This document shows, piece by piece, positions 27,434-37,000 of a stretch of DNA of 64,000 nucleotides. Below the pieces are notes generated by a model. The model saw only the letters and a list, made by a program, of their open reading frames with translations. It had not been told where the DNA came from and ran no database searches. The position numbers were made by a program, and so were the translations under genes. Source of the stretch: Fibrella rubiginis. GTDB lineage: Bacteria > Bacteroidota > Bacteroidia > Cytophagales > Spirosomataceae. Each line of letters starts with the position of its first letter. The stretch's first letter is position 1. The stretch lies in NCBI RefSeq assembly GCF_017353185.1, contig NZ_JAFMYV010000011.1:124001-188000 (forward strand), read 5' to 3'.

Positions 27434-28446
27434 TGCATTACATCAATCACCAAATCATATGTTTTACTGGTACCCGGTTGAATAAAAATCAATGTATTAT
27501 CAGCACGTGCCTGAGCCTGACCGACCAGCGGGTGGGTGCTGGGTTCAAGGCCCGTCACGTACTCGCCTTTGCCCCAGTGCTGCCAGTTGATGAGCCACGG
27601 CAACTGCGCCTTCCTGAACGAAATTGACACTGTCAGTCCCAGCGTTGCGTTGTGCAAACCCGCCCGGCAATGGCCCGTATCAGTAGCGACAGGGTCGATG
27701 ATGGTAACGGCCTCACCGGTGCCTGAATGGGTTTCCAGCGGCGCAGGACAGGTTTTGAAGTCGTTCTCATCGTTGAATGTGTCAGCGTTGATGCCGCCTT
27801 CGCGGGCCTGCCAGCTACCTTCCCAAAGCAGTCTGGTTCCCTCGTTTACCAGCGGCCAGCCGAAGTTGAGGTGGTAGAGCAACATGTGCGGCGCGGGGGT
27901 GTTGGCCCGGTTCGTTACTTCGTCGTGGATGCGGATTTGAGCCTGCCCCAGCGTACCCGAAATGGTGCGGCGTAGCTCCAGGCTGGGGCCGAAAACAGTG
28001 GTTTCGCGCATGAGGCCGGTGATGCTGAAATCGAGCTTCCCCGCCACTGGGTCAGGCTGGATGATCGACTCAATTTCGGCGGGGATGTTGCTGATCAGGC
28101 CGTGCAAACCCCGTTGCCCATAGGCATCTTCTTCGGGCCCACCCACGTGCGAGAGGCCACACGTCACCAGCAGTCCGCCGTTGAAGGTGCGAAGCCATTG
28201 CAATCCCCGATCCGTAAATGGTTGCGGCGGCGTAATGCCCGAATGGCTCAGCCACGCCAGACTGTGCCCGTTGAAAAACGCCTCGGCAATGTCCATCGCC
28301 CGGTCCAGCACCACTTTGTAGCGCAACCCTGTACCGGTATTGATCCAGGCCACGCGCACACCCCGCCCCGCGCCGTTGTCCAGCACCGATGTTTCAATAC
28401 CGCCAATTTGTGCACGGTGGCCTATTTTATCTGTCCAGGGATTCAT
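27409..28446 (-). CDS. DUF4432 family aldose 1-epimerase-like protein
   Basis: A 345-residue protein with the galactose mutarotase-like beta-sandwich fold. Recognisable parts are GRGVRVAWINTGTGLRY, RAMDIAEAFFNGHSLAWLS, YGQRGLHGLISNIPAE and LLYHLNFGWPLV. DUF4432 proteins bind or epimerise sugars and occur in sugar catabolic loci. ATG at 28444-28446 (MNPWTDKIG) is preferred; the open frame upstream only translates the hairpin at 28453. The C-terminus ends HPTPSPYP, encoded by the arm of the C-rich inverted repeat, so the repeat has replaced or extended the natural tail. Confidence 0.83.
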   Translation of the reverse strand: MNPWTDKIGHRAQIGGIETSVLDNGAGRGVRVAWINTGTGLRYKVVLDRAMDIAEAFFNGHSLAWLSHSGITPPQPFTDRGLQWLRTFNGGLLVTCGLSHVGGPEEDAYGQRGLHGLISNIPAEIESIIQPDPVAGKLDFSITGLMRETTVFGPSLELRRTISGTLGQAQIRIHDEVTNRANTPAPHMLLYHLNFGWPLVNEGTRLLWEGSWQAREGGINADTFNDENDFKTCPAPLETHSGTGEAVTIIDPVATDTGHCRAGLHNATLGLTVSISFRKAQLPWLINWQHWGKGEYVTGLEPSTHPLVGQAQARADNTLIFIQPGTSKTYDLVIDVMHPTPSPYP

Positions 28447-28452
28447 ATTTTG

Positions 28453-28587
28453 TGTAGGGGCGGGCCATCGTGCCCGCCCGGCTTGCGTCAGCAATAGTGT
28501 AGTTACAGTATCTCCGCGTGTTGCTTTCGCGAGATAGGCGGCCACTGCGTGTCCGAGTGCGGGCGGGCACGATGGCCCGCCCCTACA
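28453..28587. repeat. Perfect 28-bp inverted repeat overlapping the DUF1080 stop codon
   Basis: Arms 28453-28480 and 28560-28587 are exact complements (TGTAGGGGCGGGCCATCG...). The loop is unusually long (79 bases). The TAG stop of the DUF1080 gene (28583-28585) lies in the right arm. Confidence 0.93.
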
Positions 28588-29377
28588 AGGTTTTCAACAT
28601 CAGATTCCGATACTGCACTTTCATGGGTGGGCCAACGTGGACCTGCACACCGAGCAGGCCTTTGGTGCGGCCATTGACGGTGTCGTTGTCGGTGACGTCG
28701 CTCATGAGCACGTCGTTGATGTAATGCTGGAGGTGATTGCCCTTGATCACCAGTCGGAAGGTGTTCCAGTTTTCGGGTTTGATCAGCGTCTTCAGCGAAT
28801 CAGAACTGCCGAGCGAACCAGTAACGTTGAGGCCGGTCCAGGCGTTGTTTTTCACGCCCGCCCGCACGGCCTCCGGGGTGTCGGCTCCCCGCGTGGATTC
28901 GCCAGTGAAGGGGGCAATGGTGGTTTTCTGCCCGCGATAGGCCAGCGTAGTTCGGCGGCGCTCTTCGTAGTTCTGACCCGTGTAGCGATTCTGCCCGTCG
29001 ATGTCGGCCTGATAGCCGCGCAGGGCAAAGGGTGGGTCGGTGAGCTGGTCGCTGCGGTAGTTGATACCTGAGTTGCCGTTGGCGGTGATGTTGAATTCGC
29101 CTTTGAACTCAAAATCAGCCGGTTCGCCACCGCGCCAGATAATAAACGAGTTAGTCTTCAGCAACGTCGTCGGCGTGATCTCGCCCACCAGTGCGCCGTT
29201 TTCTACCCGCCAATACGTCGGATCACCGTCCCAGCCCTTGAGCGTTTTTCCGTCGAAAATGGAGACGAAGCCATCGTTTTTGGCGGCTTTTTTCTGCGCA
29301 AAGCCGGGAATAGCGATGCCGACCAAAAGTAGCAACAGTACCCAGTGAGGGCGGGAGTTTATTGTTTTTACGTGCAT
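28583..29377 (-). CDS. DUF1080 protein (3-keto-disaccharide hydrolase domain)
   Basis: A 264-residue exported protein with a concanavalin-like jelly-roll domain. The leader is MHVKTINSRPHWVLLLLLVG. Family landmarks are FVSIFDGKTLKGWDGDPTYW, ENGALVGEI, GNSGINYRSDQ and ENWNTFRLVIKGNHLQHYIN. DUF1080 enzymes have been connected with hydrolysis of 3-keto-glycosides formed by oxidation of the sugar C3. With Gfo/Idh, TIM-barrel isomerases and haem dehydrogenases nearby, this is the best clue that the locus breaks glycosidic bonds through oxidation. ATG at 29375-29377. Confidence 0.87.
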   Translation of the reverse strand: MHVKTINSRPHWVLLLLLVGIAIPGFAQKKAAKNDGFVSIFDGKTLKGWDGDPTYWRVENGALVGEITPTTLLKTNSFIIWRGGEPADFEFKGEFNITANGNSGINYRSDQLTDPPFALRGYQADIDGQNRYTGQNYEERRRTTLAYRGQKTTIAPFTGESTRGADTPEAVRAGVKNNAWTGLNVTGSLGSSDSLKTLIKPENWNTFRLVIKGNHLQHYINDVLMSDVTDNDTVNGRTKGLLGVQVHVGPPMKVQYRNLMLKTL

Positions 29378-29437
29378 CGGAATGATGTTTTTAAGTGTGC
29401 AATGCCACTGACGCAGGTTTGTCATGGGGGTGTTTTG

Positions 29438-29547
29438 TCATCCCGACCGGTCCGCCGGTGCGGCAGGAGGGATCTACTTTCATAGCACTCAATTATGCAT
29501 TAGGAAAGTAGATCCCTCCTGCCGCACCGGCGGACCGGTCGGGATGA
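29438..29547. repeat. Perfect 44-bp inverted repeat behind the haem/cytochrome gene
   Basis: Arms 29438-29481 and 29504-29547 are exact complements with a 22-base loop. Outer flanks (TGACGC at 29410 and GCGTCA at 29560) pair further across an internal bulge. It lies 38 bases behind the stop of the 29585 gene. Confidence 0.95.
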
Positions 29548-29584
29548 TAAAAACACATGCGTCAGCAACACCACATACTACCCG

Positions 29585-32311
29585 CTATTTTCCTTTCCCC
29601 CCATCGGCTGCTTTGTATACCTCGGCGTTGGGGTTACCGCCCGATTTCAGGTAAGCAATTAAGTCCTTCAATTCGCTGTTGCCCAGGCTGTTGATCAGGC
29701 CCGGCAGCATAATTGACTCCGTAGATACCTTTTTCGATACTACCGTTTTCTTCGAAATCTTCCGAATATCTTCCGGCGCAAAGGGGTTCTGCGAAATGTA
29801 ATAGCTGCCCTTGTCTTCGTTTGTGAGCCGGCCCAACACTGATTGACCGTTTTTCAGAATAAACACCGTCGAGGCGTATTGATCCGAGATGGTTTTGTTG
29901 GGCATCATAATCGCTTCCAGCATGTCGCGGTTCGAGAAACGGGTGCCCAACTGCGTCAGGTCGGGGCCAATGTCGCCGCCTTCACCGCGCATCGAGTGGC
30001 ACCGGCTGCACAGCACGGCCGAATAGATTTTCCGTCCCCGGTCGAAGTTGCTGGCTACCAAACCGCTGTCGATAACGGCCAGGGCAGTATCCAGTTTCCA
30101 GGCTTTGTAAGGGCCTTTGGGTACGTAGTCGGTAGCCAGGTCATTACCCGATTTTGCCAGCAGATCGGCCCCCGACAATTTATTGTACTTGTCGAATTGC
30201 TCTTTCGGCACGTTGGCCAGCGCCAGCTTACGGGCTTTGTCGATGAAGCCCACGTAGCTGCGGCCACCTTTGTAGCCAAACGCGTTGGCGAACCAGGCAA
30301 AATACTGGTCGCGCAGGGCGGGGGTCCAGCCTGTTTTCTGTTTGCTCAGCATCACGGCATAGTATGTCTGCTGGGCCGGGGGCATCTTTTTCAGCATGTC
30401 GGCAATGTCGAGACCGTACTGCGGATTGCGCAGGATTAAGTCGCTCGATGCCGTCACAGTTTCGCCGCCGATGGGGCCGGGGCCGTCTTCGTTTTTCAGG
30501 GCCAGCAGCGGTAGCGTTTTCTCAATCACACCCGGTGCTTCCAGCGAAATCAGCAGCTTGCTGTAGAACCGGTTCAGCGTGGCTGTTTTGGCCGGATAAC
30601 GCGGATTCAGCAAGGCGATGGCCTTGTCGCGCTCAGCACCGGTGGGTACTCCCATTCGGGCAAAAACCACTTCCATGGCCCGTAAAACGCCCAGTTGCTG
30701 CTCTTCAGACAGCGGGTCGAGTTTCACGTTAAGCAGGGGTGTGAGCATAGCGGTTCGCTGGGCGGGCGCCTCCACGGCCGTGGCCGACGTGACCTTACTC
30801 TGATGGGCCAGCGCAAACATGGCCTGCGTCAGGCGCACGGGGTCGGTTTCGGCCAGCGCTTTCGCCTGCCATTGCGCCACCGGCTGATGCTCAACGGCCA
30901 ACCGGGCGGCGTAGCGCACGAACCGGTCGGGGTGGTTCAGATACGGCCATGCTGCTTCCACGGCACCAGCCATTGGTTCGCCATGATACTGTTCCAGTTT
31001 GGTTCTGAGCTGGTGTTCGGCGGTGAGCTTAGGAGCCTGCGTGGCGGGGGTGGTCGATTCGTTACCGACGTAGGTAATCCGGTACAGATCAGACCCCAGC
31101 CGGCGGCCACCCGTAAGGAAATACATGGCGCCATCGGGGCCAATCAGCCCGTCGGTGAGGGGTAGCGGCGAGCCGGAAATGAACTCCTCGGCGGTGGCGC
31201 TGTAGGTTGAGCCTTTAGGTTGCAGGTGCACGGCGTAGACAATACCGAAGCTCCAGTCGAAGGCAAAAATGGCTTTCTGGTATTTGGCCGGAAACCGCGA
31301 CCCGCGACCCGCAAAAACGCCCGTGGGTGACCCCTGACCCATGTTCAGCACCGCGGGCAGACAGTCGGCAAAGGAGGGCGACCAGTTGGAGGCCGACGTG
31401 CGCCAGCCAAATTCGGCCCCGCTCGTGATATGGCAGATGCGCGTAGGCTTGTACCAGGGCAGACCGAAATCCCACTCCATATCTGAGTCATACCCGAAAA
31501 TATCACCCGCGTCGTTGAAAGCGAAATCGAAGGTGTTGCGGAAGCCACCGCCCATAAACTCCCAGTTTTTGCCTTCGGGGTCTATTTTGGCAAGCCAGCC
31601 ACCGGGGGCCATCCGGTCTACGGCGTGGCCGCGCGGGTCGCGGATGGCCGGAAACAGGTTGTCTTCCTGCCAAACGGGCGGCAACCGGTAGGCGTCCATC
31701 TTCGGAACGTCGGTGAAGTTGCCGCACATGAGGTAGATCGACTGCTTGTCGGGCGAGAGCACCATGCTGTGGGGGCCGTGTTCTCCCTCCCCTTTCAGGC
31801 TCTTGAGGAGCGTGATCTTATCCAGTTCATCGTCGCCGTTGGTGTCCTGCAACCGGTAAAGGCCACTGCCTTTTGAAAAGGTGGTGTCTTTGTTGTGGTT
31901 CACCATTACATACAGGCTATTAAACGCCCAGAGCAGCCCCTGCGCGTAGCCCATGCCCACCTTCGTTTTGGTGGTGTCGGATGGGGATTTCAGGCTGATG
32001 GCCAGTTTCTCAACGGTGGGCGTTTGCTGCCCCGACCCCGCCGGGGGGATCGTGAGCCGGTATAAGAAGCCGTACTGATCGGAGGTGATCATCCGGCCCT
32101 TATCGTCGAATGTCATAGCCACCCAAGACCCTTGTTTGTTATCCGACGGGCTGTAAATATGCTCGGCCTTATAGCCTGGCAGCACTTTCAGTTTGTCGAG
32201 TTTGGGGTTATCCGGGCCTGCCTGGTTTTGTAGCGTAACCCAGGAGGTGCCGATGATCAGGAGTGCCGAAAGGGCTATTCCTATTTTAACTTGTTTACGT
32301 GTTGAGCGCAT
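29585..32311 (-). CDS. PVC-type haem-binding / cytochrome c sugar dehydrogenase-like protein
   Basis: A 908-residue exported protein. An N-terminal membrane segment (KIGIALSALLIIGTSWVTL) precedes a propeller domain with LKVLPGYKAEHIYSPSDN, MTFDDKGRMITSDQYG and LWAFNSLYVMVNHN, then a helical middle, and a C-terminal cytochrome c domain with CSRCH (768-772) and the MRGEGGDIGPDLTQLGTRF signature followed by IMMPN methionines. It is the second haem protein of the locus but lacks the SGNH domain of the first. Probable periplasmic oxidation of sugar substrates with electron transfer to a terminal oxidase. ATG at 32309-32311. Confidence 0.86.
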   Translation of the reverse strand: MRSTRKQVKIGIALSALLIIGTSWVTLQNQAGPDNPKLDKLKVLPGYKAEHIYSPSDNKQGSWVAMTFDDKGRMITSDQYGFLYRLTIPPAGSGQQTPTVEKLAISLKSPSDTTKTKVGMGYAQGLLWAFNSLYVMVNHNKDTTFSKGSGLYRLQDTNGDDELDKITLLKSLKGEGEHGPHSMVLSPDKQSIYLMCGNFTDVPKMDAYRLPPVWQEDNLFPAIRDPRGHAVDRMAPGGWLAKIDPEGKNWEFMGGGFRNTFDFAFNDAGDIFGYDSDMEWDFGLPWYKPTRICHITSGAEFGWRTSASNWSPSFADCLPAVLNMGQGSPTGVFAGRGSRFPAKYQKAIFAFDWSFGIVYAVHLQPKGSTYSATAEEFISGSPLPLTDGLIGPDGAMYFLTGGRRLGSDLYRITYVGNESTTPATQAPKLTAEHQLRTKLEQYHGEPMAGAVEAAWPYLNHPDRFVRYAARLAVEHQPVAQWQAKALAETDPVRLTQAMFALAHQSKVTSATAVEAPAQRTAMLTPLLNVKLDPLSEEQQLGVLRAMEVVFARMGVPTGAERDKAIALLNPRYPAKTATLNRFYSKLLISLEAPGVIEKTLPLLALKNEDGPGPIGGETVTASSDLILRNPQYGLDIADMLKKMPPAQQTYYAVMLSKQKTGWTPALRDQYFAWFANAFGYKGGRSYVGFIDKARKLALANVPKEQFDKYNKLSGADLLAKSGNDLATDYVPKGPYKAWKLDTALAVIDSGLVASNFDRGRKIYSAVLCSRCHSMRGEGGDIGPDLTQLGTRFSNRDMLEAIMMPNKTISDQYASTVFILKNGQSVLGRLTNEDKGSYYISQNPFAPEDIRKISKKTVVSKKVSTESIMLPGLINSLGNSELKDLIAYLKSGGNPNAEVYKAADGGKGK

Positions 32312-32365
32312 AATTCGTTGGGCAGTTTAAAAAGGAGACGTCTATAGTATTTGGTCGGTTTAGGG

Positions 32366-32529
32366 TTTTCCGTTTACTGTTGTCTGTGGCTACGCGCTCT
32401 CTGCCCTTCGACAAGCTCAGGGTGACACGCTACCTAAAGCTGTTCAGTAAACCTGATTCAACTTGCCTGTCACCCTGAGCTTGTCGAAGGGCAGAGAGCG
32501 CGTAGCCACTGACAACAGTAAACGGAAAA
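32366..32529. repeat. 62-bp inverted repeat behind the susD-like gene
   Basis: Arms 32366-32427 and 32468-32529 match at 61 of 62 positions, with a 40-base loop. The inner part holds CCCTTCGACAAGCTCAGGG, nearly the same as in the hairpin at 18176-18317. It lies 9 bases behind the stop of the susD-like gene. Confidence 0.96.
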
Positions 32530-32538
32530 CGGAAAACG

Positions 32539-34047
32539 TTAAAAGAACGGACTTAACGCTGATTCTACGGCGGGGAGGGCATAAAACGGATCCAAGTTGG
32601 TGAAGGCGTTAGGTGGTGGCACAGCTCCTTTCGGAAAATAATAGGCCTCCGGATTTGCCTTTACCCGGTTGCCATAGGCCGTAATCACCGACTGCACCCG
32701 CCCGGTTCTGACCAGATCAAACCAGCGTTTATTCTCAAAGGCAAGTTCAACGCGTCTCTCCTGATAAATAGCGTCACGCATGTCAGTTTGTGAGGTGGCT
32801 TTCGTAGGCGCTAGCCCGGCGCGAGCACGCACCTGGTTCAGATAAGGAGCTGCATCAGCGGGTTTACCCTGCTCGTTGAGCACTTCGGCCAGGAACAGCA
32901 GCGTCTCGGCATGGCGATATACCGGCCAGTTGTTACCCGTATTGTTGTGCTGTGCGTGGGGTTTGGCAAACTTCTTAATGTAGGGGTATACCTTATTTTC
33001 CCGCGCACTCTGGCTCAACGTCACGTAGCCGATAGAAATGTCTTTTCGCTTGTCGCCGGGTTCATAGGCGGCAATGATGTCGGGTGTGGGAATGTTGTTG
33101 TTTTCGCCCGAAATCGACTGCGGATTGGCCGTTCCTGTAATAGGCTGCAACTCGGCGGCTGTGATGGGCGTTGGAATAACCCGGTAAATAAAATTGCCGT
33201 TGTACCCCGCTGAGCCTTCCAAATACTGTATCTCGAAGACCGATTCCTGGTTGTTTTTGTTACCCGTCGACGTTGAAAATGCGTCGTTGTAATCAGGCAT
33301 GAGTATGTAGCCATCATTGGCCACTACATCTTTAAGTAGCGCTTCGGCTTCGGCCCATTTTTTCTGCACGATGTACGCGTTGGCCAGCATCACCTTGGCC
33401 GTACCCGACGTAACCCGCCCGGCTTCCTGCTTGGCTTTATTGGGTAGCAGTTTGGCCGCTTCGGCTGCATCCTTGATGATCTGTGCATACACTTCATCGA
33501 CCGACGACAGCGGCAGAGCTGCGTCTTCCCGGCTGGTGACGGGCACCAGATGCAGGGGTACTTTACCGAAATAACGCCCCAATTCAAAGTAGGCAAACGC
33601 CCGTAGGAATAAGGCTTGTCCTTTCAGATTTGCCTTTGAGGCTGCGTTGAAATCGACCTTGTCAATCAGCGCGAGAATCTGATTGGCACGGGCAATTATT
33701 TGGTAATCAAGCCTGAATTGCTGCAGTACATAATCATTGGCCGTAACGCCGTTGGCCACCGGAATAGCAAAGTCGGCGATATTTTCGGTAGGGTCAACCG
33801 CGCCGAAGAGGATATTGCGGGCGTAGTAGGTATTGTCGGAGTGCATCTCGCCCAGTGCCCAGGCCCGGTCGTTGAAAATTGTGCGCAGCGGTACATAAGC
33901 CCCGTTGACTGCCTGCTGGAAGTCGGCTTCTTTGGTGAAAAAAGTGGCCGAACTCAGGTTTGTTTCGGGGGCCACAGTGAGGAAATCTTTGGTACACCCG
34001 GTGAGCGCAACACCCAGCAGCCAGGTGAAAATCAATTTCTTTTTCAT
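32539..34047 (-). CDS. RagB/SusD family nutrient-uptake outer membrane lipoprotein
   Basis: A 502-residue lipoprotein (leader ending LLGVALTGCTKDF, lipidated Cys18) that sits on the cell surface and caps the SusC channel. TPR-like helices are visible in RANQILALIDKVDF, KGQALFLRAFAYFELGRYFG (the classic SusD signature) and YRHAETLLFLAEVLNEQGK, and the C-terminal ERRVELAFENKRWFDLVRTG is diagnostic. It lies 43 bases downstream of the susC-like gene, forming the usual SusC-SusD pair. Its position at the head of the sugar locus suggests it captures the substrate. ATG at 34045-34047. Confidence 0.93.
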   Translation of the reverse strand: MKKKLIFTWLLGVALTGCTKDFLTVAPETNLSSATFFTKEADFQQAVNGAYVPLRTIFNDRAWALGEMHSDNTYYARNILFGAVDPTENIADFAIPVANGVTANDYVLQQFRLDYQIIARANQILALIDKVDFNAASKANLKGQALFLRAFAYFELGRYFGKVPLHLVPVTSREDAALPLSSVDEVYAQIIKDAAEAAKLLPNKAKQEAGRVTSGTAKVMLANAYIVQKKWAEAEALLKDVVANDGYILMPDYNDAFSTSTGNKNNQESVFEIQYLEGSAGYNGNFIYRVIPTPITAAELQPITGTANPQSISGENNNIPTPDIIAAYEPGDKRKDISIGYVTLSQSARENKVYPYIKKFAKPHAQHNNTGNNWPVYRHAETLLFLAEVLNEQGKPADAAPYLNQVRARAGLAPTKATSQTDMRDAIYQERRVELAFENKRWFDLVRTGRVQSVITAYGNRVKANPEAYYFPKGAVPPPNAFTNLDPFYALPAVESALSPFF

Positions 34048-34090
34048 GATGATGTCTTGTGTCTAAAGTTCAGAATCCAATGGCCAGTGA

Positions 34091-37000
34091 TCAGAAATTG
34101 AGGTTCACACCCAGTGTATAGGTGCGGGGCACAGGGTAGTTCGACAGGTCGACGCCCTGACTCAGGTTGCCACCGTCGCCGTTACCGTCGCCTTGTGCGC
34201 TGGTTTCAGGATTTGGGCCACCCCAATACTTTGTGAAGACATACAGTTGCTGAATGGACGTATAGACCCGGGCCGACTTGAACAATCGGTTCAGCGCACC
34301 AAACGTGTAGCCGAGGGTCACGTTTTTGATGGTAAAGTAGGAGGCATCGGCCAGGAACTGCGTACTGTTCCAGTCGCGTTCGATGCCCGTAAAATTGCCG
34401 CCGCCGTTGGTAACCCCAAACTGGCCGGCACCGGGTGTAATTACCTTACCGTCGGGACCAACCCGGAAACGGTCTTTCACGCCCGCCACCATGTTAAATA
34501 CGCCATCGAGGTTAGCGGTGCTGTATAGGTGCCTCACCCAGAGCTGATTACCATACGAGCCTGAACCCGTTACCGAAAAATCGAAGTTGCCGTAGGTCAG
34601 CGTGTTGGTGATGCCGTAGGTAAACTTGGGAAACGGGTTGCCAATGATGGTGCGGTCGTCGTTATCACCACCGTTGGTAATTACCCCATCGCCGTTTACG
34701 TCTTTCAGCTTGATGGTACCCACCGCAGAGCGGCCCGGAATGATCGGCGAGTTTTTGAGGTCTTCCGCGCTCTGATAATACCCCAGCTTCACCAGCCCGT
34801 AGAACTGCCCAAAGGGCTGGCCTACCTGCGTGATGTGGAAACTGCCGTAGACCCGGTCGATGCCCGGCGCCAGGGCAACAACGAGGTTGCGGTTAAAGGA
34901 TATGTTGGCGTTAGTTGTCCATTTCAACCGACCCACGGTGTTGCGGGTAGTAAGCGAAAACTCGTGGCCCCAAAACTTGATCTCACCGATGTTATCGCTG
35001 AAATTGGTGAAGCCGGCCTCCTGCGGAATCTGCACATTATAGAGCAGGTTGGTGGTGCGTTTCGTGTAGAAATCATAAATGAACTGCACCCGGTCATTGA
35101 ACAGGCCCAGGTCCAGTCCTACGTCGAACTGCTTGGTTGTTTCCCACCCTAAGTTGCTGTTGGGCAACGTAGTGACTGCTGCGCCCGTTGCTACGTTGTT
35201 GCCAAAAACAGCGTTAACGGTATTATTCACCAGGGCATACTGGGTGTAGTTACCAATGTTGTTGTTGCCGATAACTCCGTAGCTGGCCCGGATTTTGGCG
35301 AACGAAATGCTGCGAAATCTATCCAGAAATTTTTCGTCCGACACCACCCAGCCCACTGAAGCCGAAGGAAACGTACCGTACCGATTGTCTGACCCAAACC
35401 GCGATGACCCGTCGCGCCGGATAGCCGCCGTGAACAGGTATTTGCCTTTGTAGTTGTAGGTCAGCCGCGACAGCAGCGAGGTCAGCGCCCACTGGTTGAT
35501 GCCGTTGAACGTGCCGCCCCGGTTAATGTTCAGCGCCCCCTGAATGGTAGGCAGCCGGTCGTCGGCGTAGGTGTCGGCCTGAATACGGCTGAACTCCTGC
35601 CGGAAGCTCTGATTCGTAAAGCCCGCCAGCAACTCGAAGTTATGGTCGCCAACGCTCCGGGTATACGTAGCCAGGTTTTCGTTCAGCCATGATACGTTTT
35701 CCGTACTCTGCCGGATCGACACAGCAGTGGTTGGAATAGGTACGTTGATGAAGTTAGTAGCCGTAGAGGGGTTAAAGAAAAAGAACTTCGAGTTCAGGTA
35801 TTCTACGTTGATTGTTGAGCGCAGCGTCAGACCGCTGATGGGTTTGTACTGGATGTAGGCGTTCGAGAGCAGGTTGGTATTTTTGGTCTCGTTGATCAGT
35901 TCATTGGCCGCCCGCACCCAGTTGGGATAAGCAAAAATGTTGCCCGTGCTGCCCGGAAACTGGTTGAACTTGGTCAGTTCACCATTGACGTCGTAGATGG
36001 GCATCACCGGCCAGGTATGCAGGGCGTTGAACAGAATGCCCGTGCCCCGGTCGCCGTCGGTGCGGGGGGTGTTGTCGAAGACGTAGGACGGTGCCACATT
36101 GAACCCGATGTTGATCTTGTCGGAGATCATATAGTTCGAGTTCATTCGGAGCGAATACCGCTTGTAGGTGTTGTTGAGCACCACACCATCCTGATTGAAC
36201 ACGCCCGCTACAAGCGAGGTATTCGACCGCTCTTTGTTCGATGAAATGCTTAGGTTGTAGCTCTGGATGGGGGCGGTCCGCAGCAGTGCGCCATACCAAT
36301 CATTGTTCTTGCCTTCATACTGAGCCGGATTCTGAAATTCGGCTGGCACAGGGTCACCTTTATCTTGGTAATATTCTTTTTTAAACTGGGCAAACTCCAC
36401 CGCATTCAGCATTTTCACCAGGCCCCGTTGCGGCACCTGCTGCAGGCCTGCATAAGCGCTGAGGCTGATGTTGGTCTGGCCAGTTTTACCCTTCTTGGTG
36501 GTAATGAGCACCACGCCGTTGGCCGCCCGTGACCCGTAGAGCGAGGTAGACGCTGCATCTTTGAGAATTGAGAGGTCATCAATTTCGTCGGGGTTCAACT
36601 GGGCAATGTTGCCCGTGATGGGGAACCCGTCGATGACGTAGAGCGGATCACTACCTGCCGATACCGACACCTGCCCCCGGATGCGGATAGAGATGCCCTG
36701 ACCGGGCTTGCCGGTAGTCTGGTTGATCTGTACCCCTGCCAGCCGACCCTGCAACTTCTGGCCAATCTGCGATACGGGCACGTCCTTAATCTCTTGCGCA
36801 CTAACCGTTTGCACGGCTCCCGTTACTTCTTTTTTGAGTTGGCTACCGTAGCCTACTACCACAATTTCGTTCAGCGACTGGTCATCAGGTTCCAGCGTAA
36901 TAGCCAGGGTAGTTTGAGTGCCGACCACCACTTCCTGCCGGCGGTATCCTACAAAACTGAATACCAGCGTGGCGTTAGCATTAGGGGCTGTGATGCGAAA

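Noticed and set aside
28447..28545. N-terminal extension of the DUF4432 protein
   Set aside because: It reads through the hairpin at 28453-28587 and has no similarity to the family start.
34193..34528. Plus-strand frame inside the susC-like gene
   Set aside because: Shadow of the well-supported minus-strand gene; many such frames exist across the window because of its base composition.
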